DNA of 64,000 nucleotides, taken from NCBI RefSeq assembly GCF_000744775.1, contig NZ_JQMP01000003.1:744001-808000 (forward strand). Reading direction: 5' to 3'. Position numbers and translations under genes: made by a program. The first letter of the stretch is position 1. Each line of letters begins with the position of its first letter. The notes beneath the pieces are model-generated. The model was not told the origin of the DNA and made no database searches. It was given only the letters and a program-made list of their open reading frames with translations. Below, in pieces: positions 8,222 to 16,565 of this stretch. This stretch comes from Thermorudis peleae (GTDB lineage Bacteria > Chloroflexota > Chloroflexia > Thermomicrobiales > Thermomicrobiaceae).

Positions 8222-8434
8222 CTAGCGAACTTGAGCGTCCTGCGATTGCTCTGTTACCGTGACGTGGGCTTGTTGATTCGCGTCTCCGACTTCCTCGCGA
8301 ACGCTGTGGCGGAACTCCCGGATGCTGCGCCCAATCGCTGAGCCGATCTCGGGGAGCTTGCCCGGTCCGAAGAGAATGAGCACGATGATCAGGATCAGAA
8401 TCAGGTGCGCTGGCTGAAGCAATCCCTCAAACAT
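8222..8434 (-). CDS. tatA: Twin-arginine translocase subunit TatA/E
   Basis: 70 residues: a short outside segment, one membrane helix (about 9-22, LILILIIVLILFGP), the conserved FGPGKLPE hinge, an amphipathic helix (SAIGRSIREFRHSV) and a charged tail. TatA oligomers form the pore that lets folded Tat substrates cross the membrane. AGGAGG stands 10 bases before ATG. It is separated by 160 bases from the pentose-phosphate operon, so it probably has its own promoter. No tatC is in the window. The sugar-binding lipoprotein at 34158 carries a Tat motif and is a likely client. Confidence 0.95.
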   Translation of the reverse strand: MFEGLLQPAHLILILIIVLILFGPGKLPEIGSAIGRSIREFRHSVREEVGDANQQAHVTVTEQSQDAQVR

Positions 8435-8594
8435 GGTCTTTTGCCTCCTGGTTCGACCTTCACTCCCTTGCGCTCGTGATCAATCCTACTCCAAGAATGT
8501 GCTGCCAGGGTAGGGATTTTCTGGATAATTCTCTACGTAACAGACGCGGGCTCTCGCTCCAGCAGCATACGGCTTCCCAGAGCTTACAACGATG

Positions 8595-9335
8595 TCATTG
8601 CCCTTTCTGTAAGCGCTGCGCAGCTGCGCGATCAAGGAACCAGATCACGTCTCCTTGTGCTGCGCGGAGCAATTGTGCAGGAGTTGTCGTCCAGTCATCG
8701 TTCCCTTCAATTGCCCGCGCAACAGCCTCTGCTTTGTCCTGGCCACTCACCAGGATGAAGATCGTTCGAGCGGCCAGAAGGACGGGCACGGTCAACGTAA
8801 TGCGCTGAGTGTTAAGCTGGGGAACGGAATTTGCGATAACAAGCCGATCACGGACGGCTAGGGCCGTGGTATTGGGGAAAAGTGACGCAATGTGCCCATC
8901 GGCTCCAACGCCGAGCAGCAAAAGGTCAAAGCGTGGCACTGCCCCCGGCTGGAGCTGAAAGACGCGTTGCAGCTCACGCTCATAGGCTTCGGCAGCAGCC
9001 TCGGCGCCCTTTTCGGCAGGAATACGGTGAATGTTCTCAGAAGGAACCGGGACATGAGCAAGCATGGCCTCATATGCCATGCGGTAATTGCTGTCCGGAT
9101 GATCGGGGGGAACCGCCCGTTCGTCACCCCAAAACCAATGGACACGTGCCCAATCGATCTGCTCACGATATGGTGACTGAGCCAGCCGTTGATAAACCGG
9201 TCGAGGGGTTGATCCGCCCGAGAGTGCGACGGCACACCAGGGTTGCTCAGCAAGGCACTGGTGAATGGCATTGGCAATGCGTCGTGCAGCTTCTTCTGTC
9301 AGTGTTGTTGGATCGTCAAGCAAAACGATGTCCAC
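8595..9335 (-). CDS. pgl: 6-phosphogluconolactonase
   Basis: 246 residues of the DevB/SOL type of the NagB fold: ALSGGSTPRPVYQ near the N terminus, HWFWGDERAVP in the middle and LLLGVGADGHIASLFP, the family's active-site signature. It hydrolyses 6-phosphogluconolactone to 6-phosphogluconate in the oxidative pentose-phosphate pathway. It is the last gene of the five-gene operon and begins 18 bases after opcA. Full length. Confidence 0.96.
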   Translation of the reverse strand: MDIVLLDDPTTLTEEAARRIANAIHQCLAEQPWCAVALSGGSTPRPVYQRLAQSPYREQIDWARVHWFWGDERAVPPDHPDSNYRMAYEAMLAHVPVPSENIHRIPAEKGAEAAAEAYERELQRVFQLQPGAVPRFDLLLLGVGADGHIASLFPNTTALAVRDRLVIANSVPQLNTQRITLTVPVLLAARTIFILVSGQDKAEAVARAIEGNDDWTTTPAQLLRAAQGDVIWFLDRAAAQRLQKGQ

Positions 9336-9353
9336 AGCTCCTCCTTCTTCCAG

Positions 9354-10538
9354 CTAATTGAGCCAGCGTTGGAGGGCACGAGCGAACTGTTCTGCTTCAT
9401 GCACTGCCTCGGCATAGAGTGGATCTGGGCTAAAGCTCTGTAGCTCACGAAGGAGCAGGCGTTGGGGGTCAAGGTGTGCGTGGTGAAATGCGTAGTGCAT
9501 TTCTTGTTGCCGGTGATCGATTAAATGAAGCTTGACCATCGTTTGGCGCTCTTCGCTGCGTGTAATCGCGAAGCGAATCTGTTCACCTCGTTGTTGTGCT
9601 CGGAATTGAACGGTCAAGAGGTGTCCGCTCATCGCTTGCTCGCAGCGCGTGCAGAGGAGCTCCCAGTGGATTGGCCGATCGTCTGGCCCACGTACTTCAA
9701 GCGTCCAGCGGTCCTCTGTTCCACTGGCCTCGGTGAGTTGCCAGTTGAGGCGGTTACTGAGCCATCCGAGGTAGAGGATAGCTTGCAGGGGATTTGCTGG
9801 CTTTTCGGGTGTATGGCCAATCGTTACTTGGACATCGGTTAATGCGTCAAGGGCCCACTGGTACTGCGGGAGGTCGAAGGTTCGGGCTGTCATTTCCTGC
9901 CATGGCGCTAAGCGTGACCAATTGAGGTCGGAGAGAACGGTCTCTCGTCGGCTGAGCTCTGGCAGAACAGCACTCAGGGCGAGGAAGTCAGCTAGCGGTT
10001 GCCCAAAGTTTACTGAGTCGAGAATGACCCGATCAACAGCCTGACAGACGCGACGAAATGCTCGGTCACGGACAGGCGGCGAGGCATACCACCAGAGGAA
10101 TGAGGGCAGATCGGGTAGTGCAAGCGGAATGATGATACTCGAAAGTGCTTCAAGACTCGTTTGGTTCAGGGTAATGGTAATCTGTTCCCAGCAGGGGGCA
10201 AAGCGCTCGCCGCCTTCGAGATGGCACTGAATGCTGACCTGTGCGTCTTGCTCAGTTTCGATTTCGCTACCTTCAGGCATGATCAACAGGACGACACGCG
10301 ATGGATGCTGGGTCGAGAGTTGGCTGATCCATTCGCGCGCCTCAGCGGCTTGCGTGTCTCCAGTAACGAACACGAAGAGTGTTAGTACACTGGTGCGACT
10401 CAGCGTCACTGCCGCGCCGCGTGCATCGAAAGCACTTGGCGTTTGCCATAGCTCAGCAAGTTCCCGTTCGATCGTCTCTACATCGATGAATGGCCCATGG
10501 CCTCGCGGCAGAGGTCGACTTGTCTCAATCTTGGCCAT
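9354..10538 (-). CDS. opcA: Glucose-6-phosphate dehydrogenase assembly protein OpcA
   Basis: 394 residues, the usual OpcA size. It contains the family core ALPDLPSFLWWYASPP followed by the helical region around FGQPLADFLALS and LNWSRLAPWQEMTAR. OpcA binds Zwf in cyanobacteria and actinobacteria and tunes its assembly and redox-dependent activity. Its position between zwf (21 bases upstream) and pgl supports this role. No catalytic motif is expected. Confidence 0.92.
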   Translation of the reverse strand: MAKIETSRPLPRGHGPFIDVETIERELAELWQTPSAFDARGAAVTLSRTSVLTLFVFVTGDTQAAEAREWISQLSTQHPSRVVLLIMPEGSEIETEQDAQVSIQCHLEGGERFAPCWEQITITLNQTSLEALSSIIIPLALPDLPSFLWWYASPPVRDRAFRRVCQAVDRVILDSVNFGQPLADFLALSAVLPELSRRETVLSDLNWSRLAPWQEMTARTFDLPQYQWALDALTDVQVTIGHTPEKPANPLQAILYLGWLSNRLNWQLTEASGTEDRWTLEVRGPDDRPIHWELLCTRCEQAMSGHLLTVQFRAQQRGEQIRFAITRSEERQTMVKLHLIDHRQQEMHYAFHHAHLDPQRLLLRELQSFSPDPLYAEAVHEAEQFARALQRWLN

Positions 10539-10559
10539 CGCTGCCCGCCTTTCGCTATT

Positions 10560-12101
10560 CTACGGGCGGCGCCATCGGCGACCGTCGCGCGCGATAAACT
10601 CGTCGGCTTCCGGCGGCCCCCAGGTACCAGCGTCATAATTGGGGAACTCCGGTGAAGGCATCTCTGCCCACCCTTTCAAGATTTGGGTGATTGGCAGCCA
10701 AGCCGCTTCGGTTTCGTCACGCCGTGTAAAGAGCGTCGAATCACCGAGCATACAGTCGAGTAACAGGCGTTCGTACGCGTCAGGCGCCTGGACAAGGAAG
10801 CTCGTTCCATAGAGGAATCCCATGTTCACCGTGCGAACACGCACCTGTGGCCCTGGGACCTTCGCTGCAATGTTCAGTGCGATACCCTCATCTGGCTGGA
10901 TGCGGATAATCAACACGTTCGGCTCGACGCCAGCTTGAGCGATGCCTTTGAAGAGCGGATGAGGCACACGCTTAAACTGAATGGCGATCTCGGTAACACG
11001 GCGTGGGAGCCGTTTGCCTGTGCGGAGATAAAATGGCACGTCAACCCATCGCCAGTTGTCGATAAAAAGCTTGAGAGCGACATACGTCTCAGTAACTGAG
11101 TGCGGGTTGACGCGTGGCTCTTGCCGATATCCTGGAACTGGCCGGCCGCCAATAAAGCCAGGACCATATTGCCCACGGACTGTTTGCTCGGCAACGTCTT
11201 CTGGACGAATTGGCCGGATTGCCCGTAGCGCCTTAACCTTTTCATCGCGGATCGGGTCGGCTTCAAAGGCAATGGGTGGCTCCATCGCGATAATACTCAG
11301 GAGCTGCATCATATGGTTCTGCACCATATCGCGCAGCGCCCCAGCGCGATCGTAGTAACCACCACGCCCCTCGATGCCAATGCTTTCAGCAACGGTGATC
11401 TGGACGTGGTCAATATAGTTGCGATTCCAAATCGGCTCGAAAATGCCATTTGCGAAGCGAAAGACCAGGATATTTTGAACGGTTTCCTTACCGAGATAAT
11501 GGTCAATGCGAAAGATCTGCTCCTCACGAAAGTACTGCAAGAGGAAGTTGTTGAGCTTTACGGCACTTTCAAGATCGTGCCCGAAGGGCTTCTCGACGAC
11601 AAGCCGTACCCATGCTGAGGCGTTTGTTGGTTGGTTCAGTCCGGCTTCGGCAAGCTGCTCAACAATCAGCTCATAGCTGTCCGGAGGGACTGCGAGGTAG
11701 AAGATCCGGTTACCCCCGGTACCGCGCTCGCGATCGAGTGTTGCAAGCAGGTCGCCGAGCTTTGGGAAAGCTGACCGATTAGTAAAATCGGCAGCGAAGT
11801 AGCGGATGCCTTGCGCAAAACTCTCCCACACATCTTCGTCAATTGGCTTACGACGAGAAAACCGCTCGACTGAGGCGCGAAGGTCAGCTCGAAATTCCTC
11901 GTCGCTCATTGGTCGTCGGGCAAAGCCAACGATGCTGAATCCAGGTGGCAGTAAGCCGTCATACGCTAAGTTGTAGAGTGCAGGAACGAGCTTTCGGTGG
12001 GTAAGGTCGCCGGATGCGCCAAAGATAACCATGACGCAAGGATCAGGAATCCGTTCAAGTCGCAGCCCTTCGCGCAGCGGATTGGTTGCAAGTGCAGTCA
12101 T
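10560..12101 (-). CDS. zwf: Glucose-6-phosphate 1-dehydrogenase
   Basis: 513 residues. The NADP-binding start is VIFGASGDLTHRKLVPALY, the substrate/catalytic motif is RIDHYLGKETVQN, and PFYLRTGKRLPRR belongs to the C-terminal domain. It oxidises glucose-6-phosphate to the lactone with NAD(P). ATG 12101 was chosen because GGGAGGA lies 8 bases upstream; a start 23 codons earlier would run into the gnd end. A short stretch of this gene around 10964-11000 recurs as a relic at 16414-16450. Confidence 0.97.
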   Translation of the reverse strand: MTALATNPLREGLRLERIPDPCVMVIFGASGDLTHRKLVPALYNLAYDGLLPPGFSIVGFARRPMSDEEFRADLRASVERFSRRKPIDEDVWESFAQGIRYFAADFTNRSAFPKLGDLLATLDRERGTGGNRIFYLAVPPDSYELIVEQLAEAGLNQPTNASAWVRLVVEKPFGHDLESAVKLNNFLLQYFREEQIFRIDHYLGKETVQNILVFRFANGIFEPIWNRNYIDHVQITVAESIGIEGRGGYYDRAGALRDMVQNHMMQLLSIIAMEPPIAFEADPIRDEKVKALRAIRPIRPEDVAEQTVRGQYGPGFIGGRPVPGYRQEPRVNPHSVTETYVALKLFIDNWRWVDVPFYLRTGKRLPRRVTEIAIQFKRVPHPLFKGIAQAGVEPNVLIIRIQPDEGIALNIAAKVPGPQVRVRTVNMGFLYGTSFLVQAPDAYERLLLDCMLGDSTLFTRRDETEAAWLPITQILKGWAEMPSPEFPNYDAGTWGPPEADEFIARDGRRWRRP

Positions 12102-12120
12102 CGTCGCTGTCCTCCCGGGC

Positions 12121-13038
12121 CTACGTTTCCGCTTGTGACGAAGATTCCTTCTGAACTGCGTGACCACCAAATTCGTGCCGGAGCGCGGCGATCACTTTTG
12201 CTGCAAAGGAATCGTCTTGCCGTGAGCGGAAGCGCATCTGCAAGGAGAGCGTAATCACTGGCGCCGGCACATCTTCTTCGATGGCAGTTAACACAGTCCA
12301 TCGCCCTTCACCTGAATCTTCGACATACCCTCGGATCGTGCTGAGTTCAGGGTCGTTCTGGAAGGCGCGCTCGGCAAGCTCAAGGAGCCATGAGCGGATC
12401 ACACTACCATGGTTCCAGAGCTTAGCGAGTGCTGCCAGGTCGTACTGGTATGGCGAGGCCTTCAAAATTTCGAACCCTTCGCCATACGCTTGGAGCATCC
12501 CGTACTCGATGCCGTTATGGACCATCTTGGCGAAATGCCCAGCGCCGCTTGGCCCTACGTAGCGGTAACCGTCTTGTGGAGCCAGGGTCTGAAAGGCTGG
12601 CTCAACGAGCTTGAAGGCTTCTTCGTCACCACCAATCATGAGACAATAGCCGTATTCCAGGCCCCAAATCCCGCCGCTTGTGCCCACGTCGAGGAAGCGG
12701 ATGCCATCCTGGCGTAAGCGCTCAGCGCGGCGAACGGAGTCCTTCCAGTAAGAGTTTCCGCCATCGATGAGAATATCTCCTGGACTAAGCAAGGGCCGGA
12801 ATGTCTCAATCATATGCTCGGTTGGATCTCCGGCCGGCACCATGATCCAAATGACGCGTGGTGGCTGCAGATGATGGACGACCTCTTCGGGGGTATATGC
12901 CCCAATTGCGCCTGCCGCTTCGGCTTCACGAATTGGCTCAGGGCTGCGGTTGTGGGCGATGACACGGTGTCCGCCCTGGAGAAGCCGCCGAACCATATTG
13001 CCACCCATTCGCCCTAGTCCAACAATTGCGAGTTCCAT
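12121..13038 (-). CDS. gnd: 6-phosphogluconate dehydrogenase (decarboxylating), short form
   Basis: 305 residues, the short (YqeC/GndA-like) form rather than the 470-residue enzyme. Rossmann start LAIVGLGRMGGNMVRRL, then VPAGDPTEHMI, DGGNSYWKDSVRRA, and the substrate motif GTSGGIWGLEYGYCLMIGG with catalytic Lys in AKMVHNGIEYGM. It converts 6-phosphogluconate to ribulose-5-phosphate. ATG 13038 follows AGGAGA. The cofactor of short forms is often NAD, but that cannot be settled by reading. It lies 28 bases after tal-pgi and 19 before zwf. Confidence 0.96.
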   Translation of the reverse strand: MELAIVGLGRMGGNMVRRLLQGGHRVIAHNRSPEPIREAEAAGAIGAYTPEEVVHHLQPPRVIWIMVPAGDPTEHMIETFRPLLSPGDILIDGGNSYWKDSVRRAERLRQDGIRFLDVGTSGGIWGLEYGYCLMIGGDEEAFKLVEPAFQTLAPQDGYRYVGPSGAGHFAKMVHNGIEYGMLQAYGEGFEILKASPYQYDLAALAKLWNHGSVIRSWLLELAERAFQNDPELSTIRGYVEDSGEGRWTVLTAIEEDVPAPVITLSLQMRFRSRQDDSFAAKVIAALRHEFGGHAVQKESSSQAET

Positions 13039-13066
13039 GATGTGTTCTCCTGTTCTGTCCTCAGAT

Positions 13067-15895
13067 TTAACGTGTTCCAGCAACGGCCAGTTGCTGGAGC
13101 AGCCAGTCCAAGCCACGTTCTGCTTCATCGGCCGGGATGTGGAGCAGGAGCACAGGGCGTTTCCGGCTAATCAGCGCAGCGTAATCGCCAAAGGCCTGGG
13201 CTTTGAAGAGCGTCTTGAACGTGTAGGGTGAGCCAGGGATCGGAAGATCGTGCGCGGGCTCAATGAGCACCATAAGGAACGCCCCATTTGGTGTCCCGCC
13301 CTTATAGAACTGCCCGATCGAGTGGAGGTAGCGTGGTCCATAGCCAAGTGTCGTTGCTACTCCGAGGCGCTGGAGCAGTCGGCGAGTTTCCTGGAGTCGC
13401 CAGCTTATTTCTGGACGCGTGTCCGTGAAGGCGAGTAACGCAAGGTAATCCCCCAGGTGGACACTGCTGCAGAAAGCCGCAACGGCTGCTTCCGCACTGG
13501 TCGTATCAAACTCGCCGTATATTCGTATGCCGTTTGCAGTTGCAAGGACTGGTGGCTCAGGAAGCTCACCCGTCTTGGTGAAGGTTTTGAGGAGTGCGTT
13601 TGTCCGATCTTTGCTTTCTTGCACGTTTGGCTCATCAAAAGGATTAATCCCGAGAATAGCCCCTGCGACGGCCGTTGCAACTTCCCAACGGAGGAATTCT
13701 GCTCCAAGGTCCCACGTGTTCCAGAGGCGGCAGCGCACGACAGGGTGCCCGAGTGTCTCAAGCGCTAAGAGCAGTGCGTCACTCTCGACATGTGGTTGCA
13801 GTGCAAGGTCAATACCGACAAAGAGCCGATCTGTCCCGTACTGATTCGGTGCTTGGTGCGGTTCATGAATAACCGGCAGCAGGCCTGTACCGTCCTTGCC
13901 GGTGCTTTCCGCTAGCAGCTGCTCAAGCCAGTCACCAAGACTCGTAATCGCTGGCTCGGTGAGCATCGTCACTTTGTCCCGGCCAGCGGTACCCAATGCC
14001 CCAAGGGCAGCCCCAAGCCACAAGCCGGGATTCTCCACACTATTTCGCTGCAACTGCTCGGCCATTCGAGCGGCTGGCTCAAGTAACGCTTTGAGTGGCA
14101 GCCCGATGGCTGCTCCTGGCACCAGCCCAAAGAACGACAAGGCGGAGTAACGGCCGCCAATATCGGGAGGATTGAGGAAAACTCTGCGAAACTGGTGGTC
14201 TCGTGCAAGCCGTTCAAGTGGTGTTCCTGGATCGGTAATGGCGATGAACTGATCTCCGGCTGCAGCGCCACGCCGTGACCGTATGATCTCGTACCAGTAT
14301 GCGTATTGGCTGAGTGTTTCGACAGTGGTTCCTGACTTTGAACTCACGATGAAGAGTGTCTTGTCTAGATCAACTTCATCCTGAAGTCGGGCAATAATGT
14401 CAGGATGTGTGGTATCGAGAACGCGCAGCTCCGGGAACCCTTCGGCATTCCCGAAGACGCGTTGCAGCACTTCTGGAGCGAGGCTACTCCCACCCATGCC
14501 AAGCAGAACAGCGTGCTGGAACCCCGCAGATTGAATGTCGCTGGCCACTGCCTCAAGCTCGTGTAGGCTGGCGAGCATGGTCTCATGAACGGTTAGCCAC
14601 CCAAGGCGTTGAGCAATCTTGGCCTGTGTTGCTGGATCAGCGCTCCACAAGCTTGGATCCTTGGCCCAAAGTCGCTCGATAAACCGTTCGTTGACCAGCC
14701 GCTCAGCTTGAGCCGTGACCGTTGGTTCAAAAGGGCCAAGCTGACCGGCCCTCCTTTCAATCACTGCAGCAAGGGTACGCCGCTTTTCATCGATCCGCTT
14801 GAGGACATCGTTATAGGACTGCTGGAAGAGTTCGACCCCTTGGCGTTGCAGTAGGTTGGTTACCTCAGTGTAGTCAATGCCAACGTCCGCTAAGGTGCGC
14901 AAAACTTGCTCCGCTTCCTCAACGCCCTCTTCGACCGTTGCCCGCACGCGACCATGGTCGCGGAACGCCTCAACCGTGACAGGAGCCATGGTTTGGACGG
15001 TATACGGCCCAATCAAGGTCTCAACATAGAGCACATCGCTGTACGCAGGGTTCTTCGTGCTGGTGCTTGCCCAGAGGACACGCTGGATGCGCGCTCCCTG
15101 CTTTTGAAGCCGAGCAAAACGTTCACCATTGAGGAAAACACGCTTGAAGCGCTGATAGGCAAGCTTCGCGTTCGCGACAGCCACTTTGCCCTTCAGCCAG
15201 CCGAGTTTTTCACGCCGTTCAGGATCCGTCTCTTGCTTGAGTAGCTCGTCAATGCGGCGGTCAACTTCTGTGTCGATACGGCTAACAAAGAAGCTCGCGA
15301 CTGAGGCGATGTGGTCGACTGCCAGGCCAGCTTCAAGCCGGCGTTCAATGCCGCGGAGATATGCTTCCATCACCTGCTCGTAGTTCTCAAGGCTGAAGAG
15401 CAGGGTAATGTTGACATTGACGCCTTCGGCAATAAGTTGTTCGATGGCTGGAATGCCTTCCGGTGTTCCCGGCACTTTAATCATGACATTGGGACGGTCA
15501 ATTTTCGCAAACAGTCGTTTTGCTTCGGCAATTGAGCGCTCGGTGTCATATGCCAGGTCTGGCGGGAGCTCAAGGGAGACGAACCCATCTTCCCCGCCGG
15601 AAGCTTCATACACGAGACGGAAGAGGTCGCAGGCCTTTTGTACGTCGTGCACCGCGAGTTCTTCAAAGATTGCAGCACTCGAGAGCCCTTTTGCAGCGAG
15701 TTCTGCAATCTCGTCGTCGTATTCTTCGCTACTCGAAATCGCCTTATCAAAGATTGTTGGATTGGATGTAACGCCGCGTAGTCCATCCTCTTCGATAAGG
15801 CGGGCGAGTTCTCCAGAGGTAATGAGTGAACGACTCAGGAAGTCGAGCCAGAAGCTTTGGCCATACGTGCTGAGCTCTCGTAAGGGGTTCGACAT
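13067..15895 (-). CDS. Bifunctional transaldolase / glucose-6-phosphate isomerase
   Basis: 942 residues. The N-terminal third (about 1-365) is transaldolase: GVTSNPTIFDKAI, then NVMIKVPGTPEG with the predicted Schiff-base Lys at 140. The remainder (about 390-942) is phosphoglucose isomerase with the signature FIVSSKSGTTVETLS and a C-terminal His/Glu-rich half. The fusion couples non-oxidative pentose-phosphate rearrangement to fructose-6-P/glucose-6-P interconversion, so product can re-enter the G6P pool used by Zwf. ATG 15895 follows GGGAGGG; an in-frame extension of 21 codons is unlikely. First gene of the pentose-phosphate operon; transketolase is not nearby. Confidence 0.96.
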   Translation of the reverse strand: MSNPLRELSTYGQSFWLDFLSRSLITSGELARLIEEDGLRGVTSNPTIFDKAISSSEEYDDEIAELAAKGLSSAAIFEELAVHDVQKACDLFRLVYEASGGEDGFVSLELPPDLAYDTERSIAEAKRLFAKIDRPNVMIKVPGTPEGIPAIEQLIAEGVNVNITLLFSLENYEQVMEAYLRGIERRLEAGLAVDHIASVASFFVSRIDTEVDRRIDELLKQETDPERREKLGWLKGKVAVANAKLAYQRFKRVFLNGERFARLQKQGARIQRVLWASTSTKNPAYSDVLYVETLIGPYTVQTMAPVTVEAFRDHGRVRATVEEGVEEAEQVLRTLADVGIDYTEVTNLLQRQGVELFQQSYNDVLKRIDEKRRTLAAVIERRAGQLGPFEPTVTAQAERLVNERFIERLWAKDPSLWSADPATQAKIAQRLGWLTVHETMLASLHELEAVASDIQSAGFQHAVLLGMGGSSLAPEVLQRVFGNAEGFPELRVLDTTHPDIIARLQDEVDLDKTLFIVSSKSGTTVETLSQYAYWYEIIRSRRGAAAGDQFIAITDPGTPLERLARDHQFRRVFLNPPDIGGRYSALSFFGLVPGAAIGLPLKALLEPAARMAEQLQRNSVENPGLWLGAALGALGTAGRDKVTMLTEPAITSLGDWLEQLLAESTGKDGTGLLPVIHEPHQAPNQYGTDRLFVGIDLALQPHVESDALLLALETLGHPVVRCRLWNTWDLGAEFLRWEVATAVAGAILGINPFDEPNVQESKDRTNALLKTFTKTGELPEPPVLATANGIRIYGEFDTTSAEAAVAAFCSSVHLGDYLALLAFTDTRPEISWRLQETRRLLQRLGVATTLGYGPRYLHSIGQFYKGGTPNGAFLMVLIEPAHDLPIPGSPYTFKTLFKAQAFGDYAALISRKRPVLLLHIPADEAERGLDWLLQQLAVAGTR

Positions 15896-16079
15896 GATGG
15901 TTACCCTCCCGTCTGCCGTGCCTGACCGTCTCGTGATCATGGTGGCAGGCACTTGCACGACATCTGCTCGCCGGCAACTGGAAGCCGGCTCTCAATGATA
16001 GCGTACGTCACTAGCATGGGGTTGTCGTAGGCGTACAGCCCAACAGCCGAAGAGCATGTTGGGTCGCCAGATAGAAGGA

Positions 16080-16117
16080 CTCGCGCCGAGCGATTAAGAG
16101 TAACCGCTCGGCGCGAG
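16080..16117 (-). terminator. 13-bp perfect hairpin upstream of tal-pgi
   Basis: The arms 16080-16092 (CTCGCGCCGAGCG) and 16105-16117 pair exactly around a 12-base loop. On the minus strand it is followed by TCCTTCTATCT, a weak pyrimidine tract, so it may end transcripts coming from the LuxR gene before the pentose-phosphate operon begins. Confidence 0.6.
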
Positions 16118-16247
16118 CGCGGTATAGGGAGTGACGGGATGGTGTGTGCACCGTTATGGACGTATCTCTTTTGCGTGGCAGCGTACTGTACTGCCTTCAC
16201 TTCTAGTCATAGATCACGACGGTCAGGCCGGGAAGAGGGTGCAGGGA

Positions 16248-16283
16248 GGAATTTTTGTCAACCGTGGGTGGGAATTTTTGTCA
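16248..16283. repeat. Tandem-spaced direct repeat GGAATTTTTGTCA
   Basis: The 13-base unit occurs exactly at 16248-16260 and 16271-16283, 23 bases apart, in gene-free DNA. Repeated terminal motifs of this general look occur at ends of IS21-like elements, but no transposase or second end is present. Treat as an unexplained repeat, possibly an insertion-sequence scar. Confidence 0.45.
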
Positions 16284-16413
16284 CCCCTCAGGTTTTGGGG
16301 CAGCTTGATCATGAAAGCGAGCCAGTGGGGCTGCTCAACAGGCGAACCCTTTTCGCCTGTTTGCCTTACAGTCACTACGCTGGTATAGATGCAGGCAGGC
16401 ACGTAGCGTCGGG

Positions 16414-16450
16414 ATGTGGCACACGCTTAAACTGAATGGCAATCTCGGTG
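16414..16450 (-). pseudogene. zwf-like relic fragment
   Basis: Bases 16414-16450 match 10964-11000 inside zwf with only a few differences. Read on the minus strand they encode TEIAIQFKRVPHP, identical to the Zwf segment, after which the frame diverges and stops. It is far too short to function. It is either a scar of a lost second zwf copy or of a local duplication. Confidence 0.5.
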
Positions 16451-16565
16451 CTGCGTATTGGTCTGACAACGGAAGTGAGGCAGGGGACAATGTCACCGGA
16501 CTGATTGATCGAAGCACAAGTCGGCAACGAGCAAACACACCCTCCGGGCGCTTCTGGTGCTGTCT

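Larger units (their letters stand above)
15896..16565. other. 670-bp gene-free stretch upstream of the pentose-phosphate operon
   Basis: No credible coding region is present. It holds the presumed promoter and leader of tal-pgi, including a 7-bp stem (16039-16045 with 16057-16063). It also holds a 13-bp perfect hairpin (16080-16117), a pair of 13-base direct repeats (16248-16260, 16271-16283) and a 37-base relic resembling zwf (16414-16450). The combination suggests past insertion and decay rather than a functional gene. Confidence 0.6.

Noticed and set aside
8435-8594. Possible tRNA because of a GGTTCGA stretch near tatA
   Set aside because: No cloverleaf arms can be drawn around it.
16139-16435. 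Plus-strand ORF in the gene-free stretch upstream of tal-pgi
   Set aside because: It spans the direct repeats and part of the zwf-like relic, with no recognisable domain; treated as chance.
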